64,000 nt of DNA from Sepiola atlantica (GCA_963556195.1 OY744544.1:42952484-43016483), one strand, 5' to 3'. Positions 10,957 to 22,365 are shown, counted from the stretch's first letter. The notes: generated by a model from the sequence alone, not told the origin. Made by a program: numbers and translations.

Positions 10957-11975
10957 TATTAAGAAGACACAAAGCAATGCAGAGAGCCGGATTGATGAGA
11001 AGCTGGAAAGAACAAACATAAACAATCGAAGGAGAGGATTTAAGACTATTTATTTTTAATCTTAACTGTGTGTGATGTCCGAATGATGATTAGAAATCAT
11101 TTTATATTTCAGGAAATGATACTTAATTAGATTGTTGAACAAAACATTAAAATTCTAAATTAAATATGAATTGCCTCTGTGAGGTATAATAATGCATAGA
11201 CTTTTATCGACTGAATCTATAAATTAATTCTCAGATAAATCTAATTAAGTATCAGTCAAAGTTATCTCTTCTTCCACCTTTATTTTTTTACAGAAAAATG
11301 AAAATTTTATTAACTTCCCCGAGATTTTTGTAAAACTTAGATGTAGGCTATAAATGCCTTTAATTAGTAACAAATTTCATTAATTCTATAATCTAATTTA
11401 AGAAAACCCACAATTAATATTATTACTTGAATATATGATTATCAAAAGAAAATTTAATTAAATAAAATTTTTTATATTAAAAAAATAAATAAAACAAATG
11501 AAAAAAATATATTATTACAACAAACAGTTGATTACTAACCATGTATACCCAGTTAATTAATTTAATATTACACACTTATTTTTGAACACCATATCTATAT
11601 GTAGGATATAATTTTAAGAAATTAAAAAAAAAATTATTGATTCATTATTTTCTGCAGCATCTCCATATCTGCGGGCCTGGCTTGTTCCCAGTTCTACTTT
11701 CTGGCATTCTTAGTGAATTCTACAGTCAGACTTTTTTTTGGTGTCCATTTTTGACAAGGGGACGATTTTCCCGAAATATCAAATGATTTCTAATCATCAT
11801 CCGGACATCACACACAGCTAACACCATACTTGCTGTTTATGTAAGATTGAAAAGAAAAATAAATAAATAGTTGTAAGTCCTCTACTTCGATTGTTTATTT
11901 TTGTTTTTTCCAGCTTCTCATCCATCCATCCAGCTCTCTGCATTGCCTTCAGCCTTCTTAATACATTTATTACAA
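10957..11975. repeat. Inverted repeat pair with a 0.63-kb spacer
   Basis: The left arm (10957-11115) and right arm (about 11745-11975) are reverse complements. For example, 'gtattaagaagacacaaag' at the left faces 'agccttcttaatac' at the right, and 'gatgattagaaatcatttt' faces 'aaatgatttctaatcatc'. The spacer is AT-rich and has its own small inverted pair (ttaattagattg / ctaattaag). It may be a foldback or long-TIR DNA element. No transposase is present. Confidence 0.7.
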
Positions 11976-12029
11976 TTCCCAGCAATGCTTCAAGCAAACT
12001 ACCATTCTCTATTAACACACACACACATA

Positions 12030-12073
<44 letters not shown>

Positions 12074-12120
12074 ATCTGTATGTATATGTATATATATATA
12101 TATGTGTGTGTATAGATATA
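12030..12120. repeat. (TA)n / TATG microsatellite cluster
   Basis: Alternating TA with TG interruptions. The simple-sequence open frames across it are artefacts. Confidence 0.9.
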
Positions 12121-12741
12121 CGTGTATAGGTGCATATAGCTGTATATGTTGAGTCTGTATAGACGTATGGATGTATGTATTGAATATATATCTAGAATAT
12201 TCTTATTTCTTTATTTTTTATTGAATATACATCTAGAATATATTTATAAGCATGTATGTATTCTGAATATATGCTTGATTGATAGTGGATCTGTGTAGGT
12301 GTCCATGTTTAGATGTGTATGTATATCAATGTCCGTTTATTTATCTGTTTGTTTATTTAGGTGTGTTTGGGTTTGTTTATATATGTGTGATTCTTGATAT
12401 ATAGATAAGATATTTATACTTGAGTGAGTCTGTTAAGCTGGCAAGCCAGAGCGATAAAATGAGGACAAGAAAAGGCAATGGAGACGCCATAAAGAGTAAT
12501 AAAAAAAGGGAGGGGACAACCACTTGCAAAAAAGGTAAACTAGTGAAATAGGTAATCCGATATTAATTCATAAGAAATAGAAGATGCTAGATCTCAAAAA
12601 AGAGTTATTTAGGATAGAAAATTCTTCAAATCCATCCATTCCTGAAAAATTCTTGGTCTGATGAGGTTGACTTTCTTGGAAAAGTGCAACTGAAACATGT
12701 ATGCACATATGTAACCAATAATGTTTGTACTTAAATTTATA

Positions 12742-12779
<38 letters not shown>

Positions 12780-12788
12780 TACACACAC
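12121..12788. other. Unassigned stretch with a (TA)n end
   Basis: Low-complexity TATG/TTTA sequence to about 12410, then about 330 bp of ordinary sequence with no recognised feature, then (TA)n at 12745-12776. Confidence 0.5.
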
Positions 12789-13220
12789 ACTAGTATAATA
12801 TAGCATTAGTTTTAAATTTTTATGTTTTTTTTCTTTCTGGGGGGAGGGGGTACGGTTTCGGTTGCACCCCCCTCTAAATGGTATAGTTTCTAAATAAATA
12901 CTATGCCCACATTACTTACCTTGTTGACTAGAATACATATTCTATAATAAAGTGCAATAGTTTAGGATTTTATCAAACACATACATATTATTGACGCTCA
13001 TATATGCGCAGCGATCCTTTTCAAAATGTATTTTACTTAATATAACTCAAAATTTGATGCATAGCAATTCTTTGCTCTATTAAATATTTCGTATTTAACT
13101 TATTTTTCCAAGTTTTTTGGGGGGAGGGTGCGAGTTTGAGTGGTCGCACTCCTTAACTGGTAAATTTTACAAAAAGAAAGTAATGTGCACATGTTACTCA
13201 CCATTGCCTAGAATATATAT
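12789..13220 (-). mobile_element. Helitron-like repeat family G, copy 1
   Basis: It aligns with 26108-26540 over most of its length (shared: atatagcattag, ggtttcggt, acacatacatattattgac, taatataactcaaaatttga). Both copies begin at ACTAGT next to a (CA)n tract. On the minus strand this is a CTAGT end; in the second copy it is preceded by a hairpin. No Rep/helicase sequence is present, so these would be non-autonomous. Confidence 0.6.
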
Positions 13221-13234
13221 TCAGAAATTCAGCA

Positions 13235-13345
13235 TAAAGGAGTATTAGAAAGGTATCACAATGCAAGAAATGGAAATATGTTGGCAAGTGATAGTCTTCT
13301 AATACTCCTCTATATACATATTACACGCAATGCTTCAAGCAAACT
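13235..13345. repeat. Short foldback, deleted relative of 22366-22822
   Basis: 'ggagtattagaaaggtatc' faces 'agtcttctaatactcctc' with only about 40 bp between them. The outer sequence 'cttcaagcaaactacatctc' also follows the long foldback at about 22840. This copy has lost most of both arms. Confidence 0.7.
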
Positions 13346-13848
13346 ACATCTCCTTATAATATATATATATATAATATATAGATATATACACATGTGTGCG
13401 TGTGTTAGAACGTTTTCACCCCAAATGCTACGCAATTATGCACTATGTAGAAAATATGCATGAATAGAACTATGCATAATAATTAAATGAAGCCAATCAT
13501 CCAATAAGAAAACGGAAGAAAAAATACGAATAGTGAATTAATGAGTTCGTTTTAAAAGAAATATGCAAATTAGTTATTCTTTTTGAAACCACTCGCATAT
13601 CCATGATCAAATATTAGGAATTTTTTTACTTTATAAATAGAAAAATGAACTTTTAATATCAATGTCAGTGCGACAAATAACACTAAACTGCTCCTTGTTT
13701 TGAACAACTGAAGATATCGATTTGCTTCCATTTGCAGGTCTTATTAATTTTCATTGACGTACTATATTTTTGCTCTATCCAGTATATTGAGCTTTCCTTA
13801 TTTCACAATAGGTCCAACTCTCTAAAAGTTTACCTTTTAGTTATAATT

Positions 13849-13886
<38 letters not shown>

Positions 13887-14200
13887 ATATATATTATATA
13901 TATATATATATGAGAGAGAGAGATGGACAGGTGTGTGTGTGTGAGGTGTGTCTGAAAAGAAATGGAACTGGATGTGCTATGTGAACTATGGGCGAAAGAG
14001 TGATAGGCAGATTGTGTTATCGTCTAACACATCTTTGGAGAATGTAATTAATCTTAGCTTTCTGCAACTATTGCATTTCACATGCTTTTGTGTACAGCTC
14101 TTCTTCACCACGACAATGCACCTGCTCACAACACTTTGAGCATCCTTCACTTTCTGGTTGAGAAGAGTATTGCTGTATTGGAATGTAGTTTGTTGTTTGG
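13346..14200. other. Unassigned stretch with (TA)n tracts
   Basis: Contains (TA)n at 13359-13385 and 13850-13911, a GA run at 13911-13922, and at 13525-13640 a copy of the unnamed repeat also seen at 9385 and 47045. No gene is seen. Confidence 0.45.
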
Positions 14201-14204
14201 AACT

Positions 14205-14710
14205 GAAATATGAGCATATTTGCTATAACTATTGGTTGTGAGTAAAGTAGTCAATGACAACCATCTTGCTTTTTCAAGAGGCAAGGTCTCATATCAAAGA
14301 ACTCACTTTTATTAATTTAATGGCTTAACTAAAAATAGTATCTGGCCCTCATTTCTGGCATGGTCTGATATCTTACTTTCTGAAAGAGCAAGATGGCTGC
14401 CACCGATGACTTTACTCACCACAAATATTCATGGCAAATAAACATGCTTATATTTTCTATTAAATATTAAACTTTTTTTCATGCAAATAGGTCACAAATG
14501 AGTATTGATTTACTCCTCTCCAGGAGTTAGGCACAAGGCCAGTTTTTATCTTACTCCCACAAGTAAGATGTGACCCAAGGTCGGGTCGGGAAAGTGGGGT
14601 TTAAAAAATGAGTAGGTAAACCAAAATAAATTGTTTCTAATTAATTTCTCAACTGTATTTCCTTGAAAATAATTTATGTCGCCAACAGTAATGTTTACCA
14701 TAAACATTTG
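14205..14710. mobile_element. Foldback element with a nested SINE
   Basis: The left arm near 14205-14285 (gtgagtaaagtagtcaatg, ccatcttgc) faces the right arm starting at 14378 (gcaagatggctgcc, gactttactcac). The outer right arm (to about 14710: 'aaaataatttatgtcgcc') aligns with the right arm of the foldback at 33937-34332. The right arm is split by the SINE at 14505-14605. Confidence 0.7.
14505..14605 (-). mobile_element. U2-headed SINE, subfamily A, 3' fragment with 9-bp TSD
   Basis: Only the last 100 bp of the SINE are present: tactcctctccaggagtt, caaggccag, cttactcccaca. Nine-base repeats aaatgagta flank it at 14496-14504 and 14606-14614. The same site without the insert exists at about 34240 ('gcaaatgagcaggtaaag'). 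Severe 5' truncation plus a TSD indicates LINE-driven insertion. Confidence 0.85.
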
Positions 14711-14951
14711 TTTTTCAATTATAACTTAACTAAAACATAGATTTTTTTCTTAAGTTAAACTTCAATTGTTTTACTGATTAATTCATGTAAAAATTGTCAT
14801 AAAATTGCATGTTATAAAAAAAAATGGATGATAATAGAATTTTTCTGTCTTTTGTTTCATTATTAGTGATAATAGAAAATTTTTACAATTGAATCACCCA
14901 AATAAAATATTCAAAATTAAGTTGTTTATTAATATTCTATAGTCCTAGTTA

Positions 14952-14982
14952 TCCCCGGGCAAAGCTAGGTACCTCTGCTAGT
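14952..14982 (+). mobile_element. Helitron-like 3' terminus
   Basis: Contains tccccgggcaaagctaggta, a nearly intact CCCGGGC hairpin, then cctCTGCTAGT followed by AT. About 16 bp further on, TCTCTATATATAAA (14998) resembles a Helitron 5' end, so two elements may lie head to tail. The body of the upstream element was not delimited. Confidence 0.55.
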
Positions 14983-15130
14983 ATCTCAGATATATCTTCT
15001 CTATATATAAACCCAATATCTGTGTGTATGTGTGTGATGTTTGTGTGTTCCTATAGAAAGAAAGATTAGAGAATCTGTATAAAATATAAGAGTATATTCT
15101 CATGTAAAATTTACCGGGGAAGACAATGGA

Positions 15131-15301
15131 GTATGGACATTACTTATTATACACAACAAGTCAACACGTCGAATAATTGAATCTGCCCTCATAGCCCTTT
15201 CCACAAATAAAATTAAACAAAGAATGGGCTTCTACAATATCTCCCCCAACCTATCAAAAGCAATCATTAGTGAAAACAAGATAATTCTAGACACTGGATG
15301 A
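15131..15301 (+). pseudogene. Penelope-like element, C-terminal coding remnant
   Basis: An open stretch ending in TGA at 15299 encodes STRRIIESALIALSTNK, then 'IKQRMGFYNISPNLSKA' and IISENKIILDTG. The R-IIESALI...NISP pattern is typical of the end of the GIY-YIG nuclease of Penelope-like retroelements. The rest of the nuclease and the reverse transcriptase are absent, consistent with 5' truncation. It is a fragment. Confidence 0.6.
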
Positions 15302-15700
15302 TTCCCTGAGCTTTAAATTAAATATCCTTTGGACCCCTTTCTGCTCTTTAATTTCTCCTCTTCTTTTCCAAAGCTACTTCTATGTATATTTGATATATAT
15401 GTATGTATACGTTATATATATGTTTCGATCACATTTATGTGCATATATATATATTTATTTCTATTTTTTCTTTTTTCTTTTTTTTTCTTTCATATTTGCA
15501 TACCCTTCATCTCAACATGAACCCAACCACTATATATATTTCCCATAATTTACAGACCTTCTCGTCTTTTGTCATTTTTGTATTCTTCTTCTGCTCTTGA
15601 CAAAGCCCACGTGAAATTTGGGCAAAACGTTGAGCGAAAAGGTCTTCCGCTTTTCCATTTTTAATTTCATACCGTCGGATTATTTTTATCCTTTCATATA

Positions 15701-15758
<58 letters not shown>

Positions 15759-15760
15759 TG
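15302..15760 (+). mobile_element. 3' non-coding end of the Penelope-like fragment
   Basis: T-rich untranslated sequence follows the stop. At 15598-15640 the text 'ttgacaaagccca' ... 'tttgggcaaaacgttg' shows a GCCCA/TGGGC stem followed by AAAAC, like a decayed hammerhead core. It ends in (TA)n and (GA)n at 15704-15757. Confidence 0.45.
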
Positions 15761-16530
15761 GATATATATTGTATTAATTTCTAGATTTATAGCTAAGTGC
15801 TCAAACTTTGTGATAAAACATATGTAGATCCAAGTTTGCAGACATTTCATCAACAATACACTGTTGATCAAATGTCTACATATACATATCGGATAGATAG
15901 GCCAGACAAAATTGTAAAGGTACCCCACTCTCTTATTTCTGATGACGGCACCATTTGTAAAAGTACCCCACACGCTTCTTTCTGACCCCGTGGGTATCGT
16001 TGTCGGCTACTCACGCACAGGTGGTTTATATCCCGGTCACGGTGCCGAGTAAAACAGATACCTCACTCCGATCCGGTGTCACTGAACCACTTGTAACATA
16101 GGTGGTCCACTCGTGTCTCTATCTCTGTGCTCACACGTCTGGTTCTCTGCGCAGAAATCTTTCCAGACTGGTAACACCCTCTTTGGGCCGATGATCGTCA
16201 ATAGTGGCAGTAAAAACCAAGATGTGTCGGTCGAATCTCCTCTAGGTCAGGATGAATGCGATGATGATGATTTCGTGATTCTGTGAAGGCAATGTTACAC
16301 AAGCAGAACAAATCGACAATAGGAATAATTCAAGTAACTCAGCAATTTCTTTTTGTATCAAATAATTATTAACAAGATAAACAACTGTTTTTAAAATGTC
16401 GAACTAAAGTCTATTGTTTTGGTAAAATGTCTTTGTTTACTAAACTATTTCGCCGTTGTTCTCTCTAATCTGTGTGTGTGTGTGTGTGAATCTATTTACG
16501 ACTGCTTGGCTTAATTGAGACATTAATCTC
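15761..16530. other. Unassigned stretch
   Basis: A more GC-rich patch at 15980-16260 has short internal repeats (caggtggttta, taggtggtcc), suggesting an old repeat. No gene could be supported. Confidence 0.4.
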
Positions 16531-16539
16531 TGTTGGAAA

Positions 16540-16690
16540 ACGATGGCTGAGCACGGGGGGTGGGGGTGGGGGGTGTCCGGCCAACATGAGCAGGATTGCG
16601 ACCTACACAGGTCGAATCCCAGCTCCAACTGCCTTCTCTGCCAGCCACTAGGGAACTCTCTTTGTCTCAACTCTCTCTACTCTTTTATTG
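16540..16690 (+). mobile_element. tRNA-related SINE candidate
   Basis: An A-box-like TGGCTGAGCACGGGG near 16543 is followed about 60 bp later by a B-box-like ggtcgaatccc at 16611. The G-run between them (tgggggtggggggtg) looks like slippage. The boundaries, tail and TSD are not clear. Confidence 0.45.
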
Positions 16691-17580
16691 AGAATGCGCC
16701 GACCTCTACGGGGAGCAGGGGCGAATTCTTGTCAGCATCCAATAAGATCACGCCACGAGAACAACAATGAGAGCAACGTGTCATAAGCGAAAAAAAATGA
16801 TAATTTTTAACAAAAAGTGTATATGGGCCAAAAAACGATATGACCTAAATTGCAATTAACATTCGAGGGCAGAAAGGTCAATACGAAAACAATTAAAACC
16901 AAAATACGATTTCGAATTATTTGAAATTGAGATGGGGAGTTCATTTACCAGGGCGATCAACTATGTTTTTTTAACCCTGTTCTTTGTTTATACTGGAAAC
17001 CTAATATGATGCTTGACTTTGAATAAGCTCGTGGCTAATTCATACTAGCGCTGTATTCTAAGCCCGGCCTTTCGCAGGGCCGCTTAATATTGTCGCATCT
17101 GCTTAATATTGTCACAAATTAGCTTTTAGACTTGGGTTTAATAACCAAAAAATTAGTATCAGACAAAACACACTGCCCCCCCCCCCTCTCCAGTAGCCAA
17201 ACATTTCAACCAAACAGAACATACACTAGATAAGATAAAATGCATTTTAACATACACCAAATTCTCGTCCACATATGCAAACAGAAAGAAACAGAATTGA
17301 TTTTAAAACTAAACCCACATAAATCAGGTCTGAACTTCTATGAAGGAGTTCTTAACAGTAATTAGAATAAGATGGACGCACGTACGTTGGTATTAAGATA
17401 AAAGTAAAAATTATCTTTGTCATTCGTGCAAATGATTGCACACAAAACCAACTTGTACGAAGAATGAGCGTTTTACAAAGTTGAAAATGGCCAGTTTTTC
17501 ATAAGTTTCATATTCATTTAGTTTTTATCAAAAAATCAAGGTTGGGTTCGAAATATTAAAATTAAAAATTATTATAAATA
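16691..17580. other. Unassigned stretch with one Helitron-like end
   Basis: On the minus strand, 17044-17082 reads as a hairpin (cggccctgcgaaaggccg) followed by about 12 bp and GCGCTAGT, a possible Helitron 3' end. A short tandem of 'gcttaatattgtc' occurs at 17086-17112. Otherwise nothing is recognised. Confidence 0.4.
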
Positions 17581-17706
17581 ATTTACATGCTATTATGTTT
17601 TCCATAAAGCTATTTTCATAGCTATTAATTTTCATGCTATTATGTTTTCCATAACTATTTTCATAGCTATTAATTTACATGCTATTATGTTTTCCATAAC
17701 TATTTT
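17581..17706. repeat. Tandem repeat of about 46 bp, 2.7 copies
   Basis: The phrase catgctattatgttttcc recurs three times, with 'tttcatagctattaatt' between copies. Copy 1 has two extra bases. Confidence 0.9.
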
Positions 17707-17739
17707 TGCTTTATTTGTCAAATATGAAGAAATTCATCA

Positions 17740-18338
17740 TTTTTAGCCAAGAAGCACACTATATACATCTATCATTATACTAAATATTACTTCATCAACG
17801 TTTGTTTCTCTAAGTCTTTTTTTTATATATTATATTAACACAAAATACATGCTGAAATATACCTTTGTTCTGGGATTGAATTATGTTTGAAAAAGAAAAA
17901 TCTGTTCTAATTAGCCGTAATTTATAATTAACTGAATAAGTCACCAATCAATCTCTTAAGTATATATGTATTTCTCGCCCCCCCCCCAATGTTGATTCAA
18001 CCACTCTCTAATATTTATTAGTGTCTCTGTGTTCATTTAAAGAAAGAGTGACTCTTTTCTCAGTGTCACTGTCTAATTTACTTATGTATCTGTACGCACC
18101 ACAAACACGGATGTAAATTAGATAGCAAAATAATAAGTGGCTTTACTTCTATATAATAATAAATATAATAATATTAACAATGATAATGATGATAATATAG
18201 AAATAAAGAGCTTATTATTTTTAGTTATACAAGAAGGTCTTAAAATATATATCACAATTTATGAATTTTCGAATTGAATCAAAGTAGAATAAATAGTTGT
18301 AGTGGTTGTGACCCAACGGGTCACGGGTACGTTTAGTA
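17740..18338 (+). mobile_element. Helitron-like non-autonomous element, family 2, copy 1
   Basis: Collinear with 58880-60292 apart from the LTR nested there. It ends with a strong hairpin, gtgacccaacgggtcac (18308-18324), then gggtacgtTTAGT followed by AT. The hairpin plus (C/T)TAGT end fits a Helitron 3' terminus. There is no coding sequence. Confidence 0.65.
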
Positions 18339-18745
18339 TATAAATCAAGTGAGTCAATATAGTATAATGCTAGTATACGTCTAACCATCTGTTTCAATAT
18401 GGCTTGATTTCCAAGGTCAATACTGTTACTTGATAGATCATTGAATTTAAAGACAAAAACAAAAAACGAACAAAGATAGAGTAGTGAGAGAGTTGCCCCA
18501 TTTCAACAGGTGCAGGCGACACACAAGAGTGATTGACACATTCTATGAAATAAAGCAGAATTCAAGTTCTAAGGATTCTGCTGCATCCATCCCTTGCACT
18601 ATCTTTTCTACTATCTCTAATATAATAATCCATACGCTTGTTTCAATATCTCTAAATGAATAAAATGTGAAAGATTTTCCATTTATAACCACGTATATTA
18701 CCATCAAAACGTCTCACTGTTATTGAGATCAATAATACAACATTT
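18339..18745. other. Unassigned stretch
   Basis: Ordinary AT-rich sequence; nothing recognised. Confidence 0.5.
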
Positions 18746-18751
18746 TATTTA

Positions 18752-18908
18752 CCTCCCCAGAAGGTTAGGCACAAGGCCAGTTTTATCTTACTCCCACAAG
18801 GTAAGATGTGACCCAAGGTCGGGAAAGTGGGGCTTGAAAAGCCAGCGCCCAAGAAGGTGAGCACTCTGGCCATTAAAAATTGCCTGGGCAGCCCCGTCGA
18901 CATTCCCT
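18752..18908 (-). mobile_element. U2-headed SINE, subfamily A, 5'-truncated copy
   Basis: The minus strand matches the 3' half of the 31-kb copy (shared: gttaggcacaaggccag, gtgacccaaggtcggg, ttgcctgggcagcc). It stops near 'gacattccc'. The U2 part is missing. No clear TSD was seen. Confidence 0.8.
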
Positions 18909-19369
18909 TCTCTGATTGACGAAAACCATATTGAAAAATGTTTACCTCTTATTTTAACAAAATGTAAACCATAGACAATCAACAATAGATCGATTCGCAA
19001 CATTTGAGGAAAGTTCAATTATTTTAAGATCCTCTAACAGGTGAAAAATTAAACTTTTCCAAACCCATGACTTCAGTGATGTAAGCTCATGAATTGAAGA
19101 ATGTTTTCGATTGCTTTGAGGTTTTTTGGACTCAGACTTCTTGCACTTATTAAACGGGCAAAAGGATGTATTCTGAAGTTGGTTCTTTTGTTTAATGCAT
19201 ACCAATTCTTTTTCGGTTATTTAATGCCAAATGATAAGTTTGGTAAAAAATGTTATGCTCCAAATTCCTAATATCTTCAAATATTTACTCATGGTGTAAA
19301 TTTATGTGAAATTCGTTTCACGCAGTAATTTTCAAATATTCAACTTGTATTTATACATTTGTTTCAGAA
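18909..19369. other. Unassigned stretch
   Basis: No feature recognised. Confidence 0.5.
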
Positions 19370-20210
19370 TTTTTGACATGAGAATTGATAAATTTGTATT
19401 ATCTGGATTATTCAGACTACAAGACTAATCTTGGATGTTATTTTCACAACGTTTCGGCCGATGTAACCTCCGACCTTCTTCAGGTGTATCTTGTTTTTTG
19501 TCGAACTTGGGAAGCTTTATGTCGAACTTGGGATGCTTTATGTCGAACTTGGGATGCTTTATGTCGAACTTGGGATGCTTTATGTCGAACTTGGGATGCT
19601 TTATGTCGAACTTGGGATGCTTTATGTCGAACTTGGGATGCTTTATGTCAAACTTGGGATGCTTTATGTCAAACTTGGGATGCTTTATGTCAAACTTGGG
19701 ATGCTTTATGTCAAACTTGGGATGCTTTATGTCAAACTTGGGATGCTTTATGTCAAACTTGGGATGCTTTATGTCAAACTTGGGATGCTTTATGTCAAAC
19801 TTGGGATGCTTTATGTCAAACTTGGGATTCTTTATCTTGAACTTGGGATTCTTTATCTTGAACTTGGGATTCTTTATCTTGAACTTGGGATTCTTTATCT
19901 TGAACTTGGGATTCTTTATCTTGAACTTGGGATTTTGTACAGAATTTCGAATGGAACTACGGGGATAGCTTGTTCTCATTCCATCAGCCAGTACCAGGTA
20001 GAAGTCTTAAGTGATTTTTAACCGTATTCTTATTAAACTTCTGTACTGAGGAGGATTTAATCTTCAACCTCATGAAGACTGTCACTTAGAACTGATTATT
20101 ACTTAAGAACTTATATCTCTTGTGCCACGGGTCCCTGCGGACAATTCTAGTATGAATTTTAACAGCCTTAAACCTATTCTTGTTTTAGATGTGTAATCTT
20201 ACTATTAAAT
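19370..20210 (-). mobile_element. tRNA-derived SINE family V, copy enlarged by an internal minisatellite
   Basis: Minus-strand order: an upstream segment (acaagaataggtttaagg), a tRNA-like head with an A-box-like run (gtggcacaagaga), a weakened B box (gattaaatcc), a middle, the minisatellite (19497-19935), then the conserved core seen on the plus strand as 'cacaacgtttcggcc' and 'gatgtaacctccgacc', and the tail. The copy at 24640-25020 has the same order but only two minisatellite-like units. Confidence 0.8.
19497..19935. repeat. 21-bp minisatellite in three homogenised blocks
   Basis: The unit is tcgaacttgggatgctttatg (written here as the 18 bases cgaacttgggatgcttta plus tg and t). There are about 7 units with 'tcgaac', then 9 with 'tcaaac', then 5 with 'cttgaacttgggattcttta'. 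Since 21 is divisible by 3, open frames of 150-184 codons appear on both strands. These are artefacts. Confidence 0.95.
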
Positions 20211-20490
20211 ATATATGCCCTTCAATAATATTGGTGAAATAGCCATAATTACAGAGAAAGAAGTAGGCCTTTATTATTAAAACAAAAAACACAAAAGGGG
20301 ATCAAATAATCTATTTTTTCAGATTTAAAAAAAAAAAAATTCTGTTAGCAACCAGGTTGAAAAAAATAAACAGCAGATGAAATTATTATTTCTACAAAGA
20401 CGTCTTTCAGTCGACCCTTTGTCAAAGTGGCAGTTGAGAATATAATGGCGGGGAAATCATGGATGAATATATCATAAAAAATCAAAGGGA
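20211..20490. other. Unassigned stretch
   Basis: AT-rich, with an A-run near 20327-20338. Nothing recognised. Confidence 0.5.
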
Positions 20491-20494
20491 ATTA

Positions 20495-20780
20495 TCGAAT
20501 GAGGGTTTAAAAAAAATTAGGTATGTATCTCAACATACACCTATAAGTTCTAAATTGTGGGTCTACTCCTGTTTGCATAGGGATAGTTGATGCAAGTTAA
20601 TGGCAACCGCTTCGAGAATCTTTAGATTATAACTTGAACGAGCCCTGTGCAAAACAGATAACGCCTCATCACAGTATCCTCTAGTGCACAATTGGTACTC
20701 CAATAAATGGTCACCAATGGCCGACTCATGGGCTTGTAAGCAGTCAGATGTTTGTACCTACTATGGCTGACTACTGTATG
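20495..20780 (-). pseudogene. Retroelement C-terminal remnant, possibly GIY-YIG type
   Basis: A minus-strand frame reads CLQAHESAIGDHLLEYQLC, then RARSSYNLKILEAVAINLHQ and LSLCKQE before a stop. The H-SAIGDHL ... ARS..NLKILEA..I ... LCKQ pattern resembles the end of GIY-YIG-like domains attached to some retroelement polymerases. I cannot name the clade. The copy is short and surrounded by unrelated repeats. Confidence 0.4.
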
Positions 20781-21964
20781 TATTTATATACTTAGACAAT
20801 GTTTGTACTTTTTTATTTGTCCAGATCTTTACTTCTTCCAATATTGATACTTTGCTGTCTTTCCTAATGAATAGAACAGTATTTCTTTTACCATAACCCG
20901 ATCGGGGTCATACCGAATCTGATGATCTAAGATTTGTAAGTGTGTCTTGTGTGGTTTCTGAATTTTAGCCGGACATACACGCATAAAGAATTGTGACATT
21001 CCTTTATAGAATAGACTAATGATTAATTAATGTAAATGTTTATTTTATGTGTGCGTATATGTGCAAGCTATACGACATTTGAGTAGCAGCAGCAAGTCCA
21101 ACCCTACCTCACCGTAGTAGAGCCGGTGGCAACATGGTGTGTCATAGGTATGTCATCTGGAACTTCAGTTCCTAACAGGGTCACCTAATGCTGAGAGATT
21201 TGGCACCCAGAGGTATTAGGCTGCAACCTGGCTAACAAGGCTCTGGTGAAAATCCAGGAGGAGTCAGCATCAGGATCTGTCGTTTTCTGGTCGTCTGTGT
21301 GTGTGGAAAACAAGGACGTATCAGGCACAGAATCAAAAATCCATATAGTCAAGATAATAAAGTTGCTTCTGCACAATCTGCAACCAGCTCTCCTTTGTGT
21401 GTTCTGTGTCAAATCTTCCCGTGACTTTGTATGCAACCACTAAGTTTGCTGCTCTCGGTGTCAGGGGTGAGTCTGCAATCTTGCAGTTTAACAAACAGCT
21501 GCAACCAAAGAGGAGTACTTCATGCAGACCAGACAACCCTGAGGCACGATCTTCATGAATTCTATGCAGAAGATCGATTTGCTAAACAAACAAGCAGTAG
21601 CAGCTGTGTAAGCTGTAAGACATTAACTAATATTGATGTATGTGCTTATTTCATGTGTATGTATATATGTATGTGTAAGCTTTACATTTGGCATTCGAAT
21701 CTAATAAGTAGCAGCACCTAATTCTCATTTAGGGGCCCAAAATACTTTGTCTTATTTTCAGTTCCAACAATGAATTCATAACCTCCACACGTGCATTTAT
21801 ACTTTTCATCCACTTGAATTAAAGTTAGTATTTTATTTCCACAGAAATAACTTTACAGCTTATGGGACAAGGAACGTTTCCAGTACTTTTAACAATTTTG
21901 TTTTATGGCATATCAACCCTTTGTTGAATTTAGTAGAAAGCTTTTTAAGTCAATAAACAGGTGT
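20781..21964. repeat. Unassigned stretch with two diverged direct repeats
   Basis: About 75 bp around 21022-21096 recurs at 21634-21712 (shared: atgtgt, gtatat, aagct, tac, catttg and a run of 'tagcagcagca'). The part between holds no recognisable gene. Small open frames there have no motifs I know. Confidence 0.4.
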
Positions 21965-22112
21965 CATAATTCGTCCTCATAAGTCATCAAATGTTATTCA
22001 TTCCATTCAATCCTCTCGTAATATTCATCATCATTCAGCTGTCAATCTATACATCTCAACCCTTATTCTCGAGTGGCTTTTCGATTCAATAAGTGGTGAT
22101 GTATTAGTAATA
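21965..22112 (-). repeat. Dispersed repeat family F, copy 2 (partial)
   Basis: Reverse complement of the start of 4606-4910. On the plus strand it carries 'attctcgagtggctttt' and 'aataagtggtgatg', and the outer phrase 'tcctcataagtcatc' shared with 45541-45570. It lacks the insertion found in the 45.5-kb copy, so it shows the empty site. Confidence 0.7.
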
Positions 22113-22197
22113 AAAGAATAAAAATAAATAAAAAATCCTTAATATCTCGTTATTCTAGGTGTAAATTTATATGTGCAGCACCGGATGCAGTTTCATG

Positions 22198-22362
22198 TCC
22201 CTATTTACTTGCCGGCTCATGGGGGGCACAGAGTTAGACACAAGGTCAGTTTTTAATGCGGGGAACATCCAGCTCCTCAAAAAGGGGACACTCTGGATCG
22301 GGACAAAAATAAAAATTGCCTCAATCCAGGATTACTTCTTCAGTGTCCAAGGACATAACAGA
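22198..22362 (-). mobile_element. U2-headed SINE, subfamily B, 5'-truncated copy
   Basis: Shares 'cctatttacttgcc', 'gttagacacaaggtc', 'ctctggat' and 'gcctcaatcc' with the copies at 40766 and 41826. It stops near 'ccaaggacataacagatg', before the U2 phrase. Confidence 0.75.
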
Positions 22363-22365
22363 TGA

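Noticed and set aside
19385..20021. Open frames of 151-184 codons in four frames
   Set aside because: They result from the 21-bp minisatellite inside a SINE.
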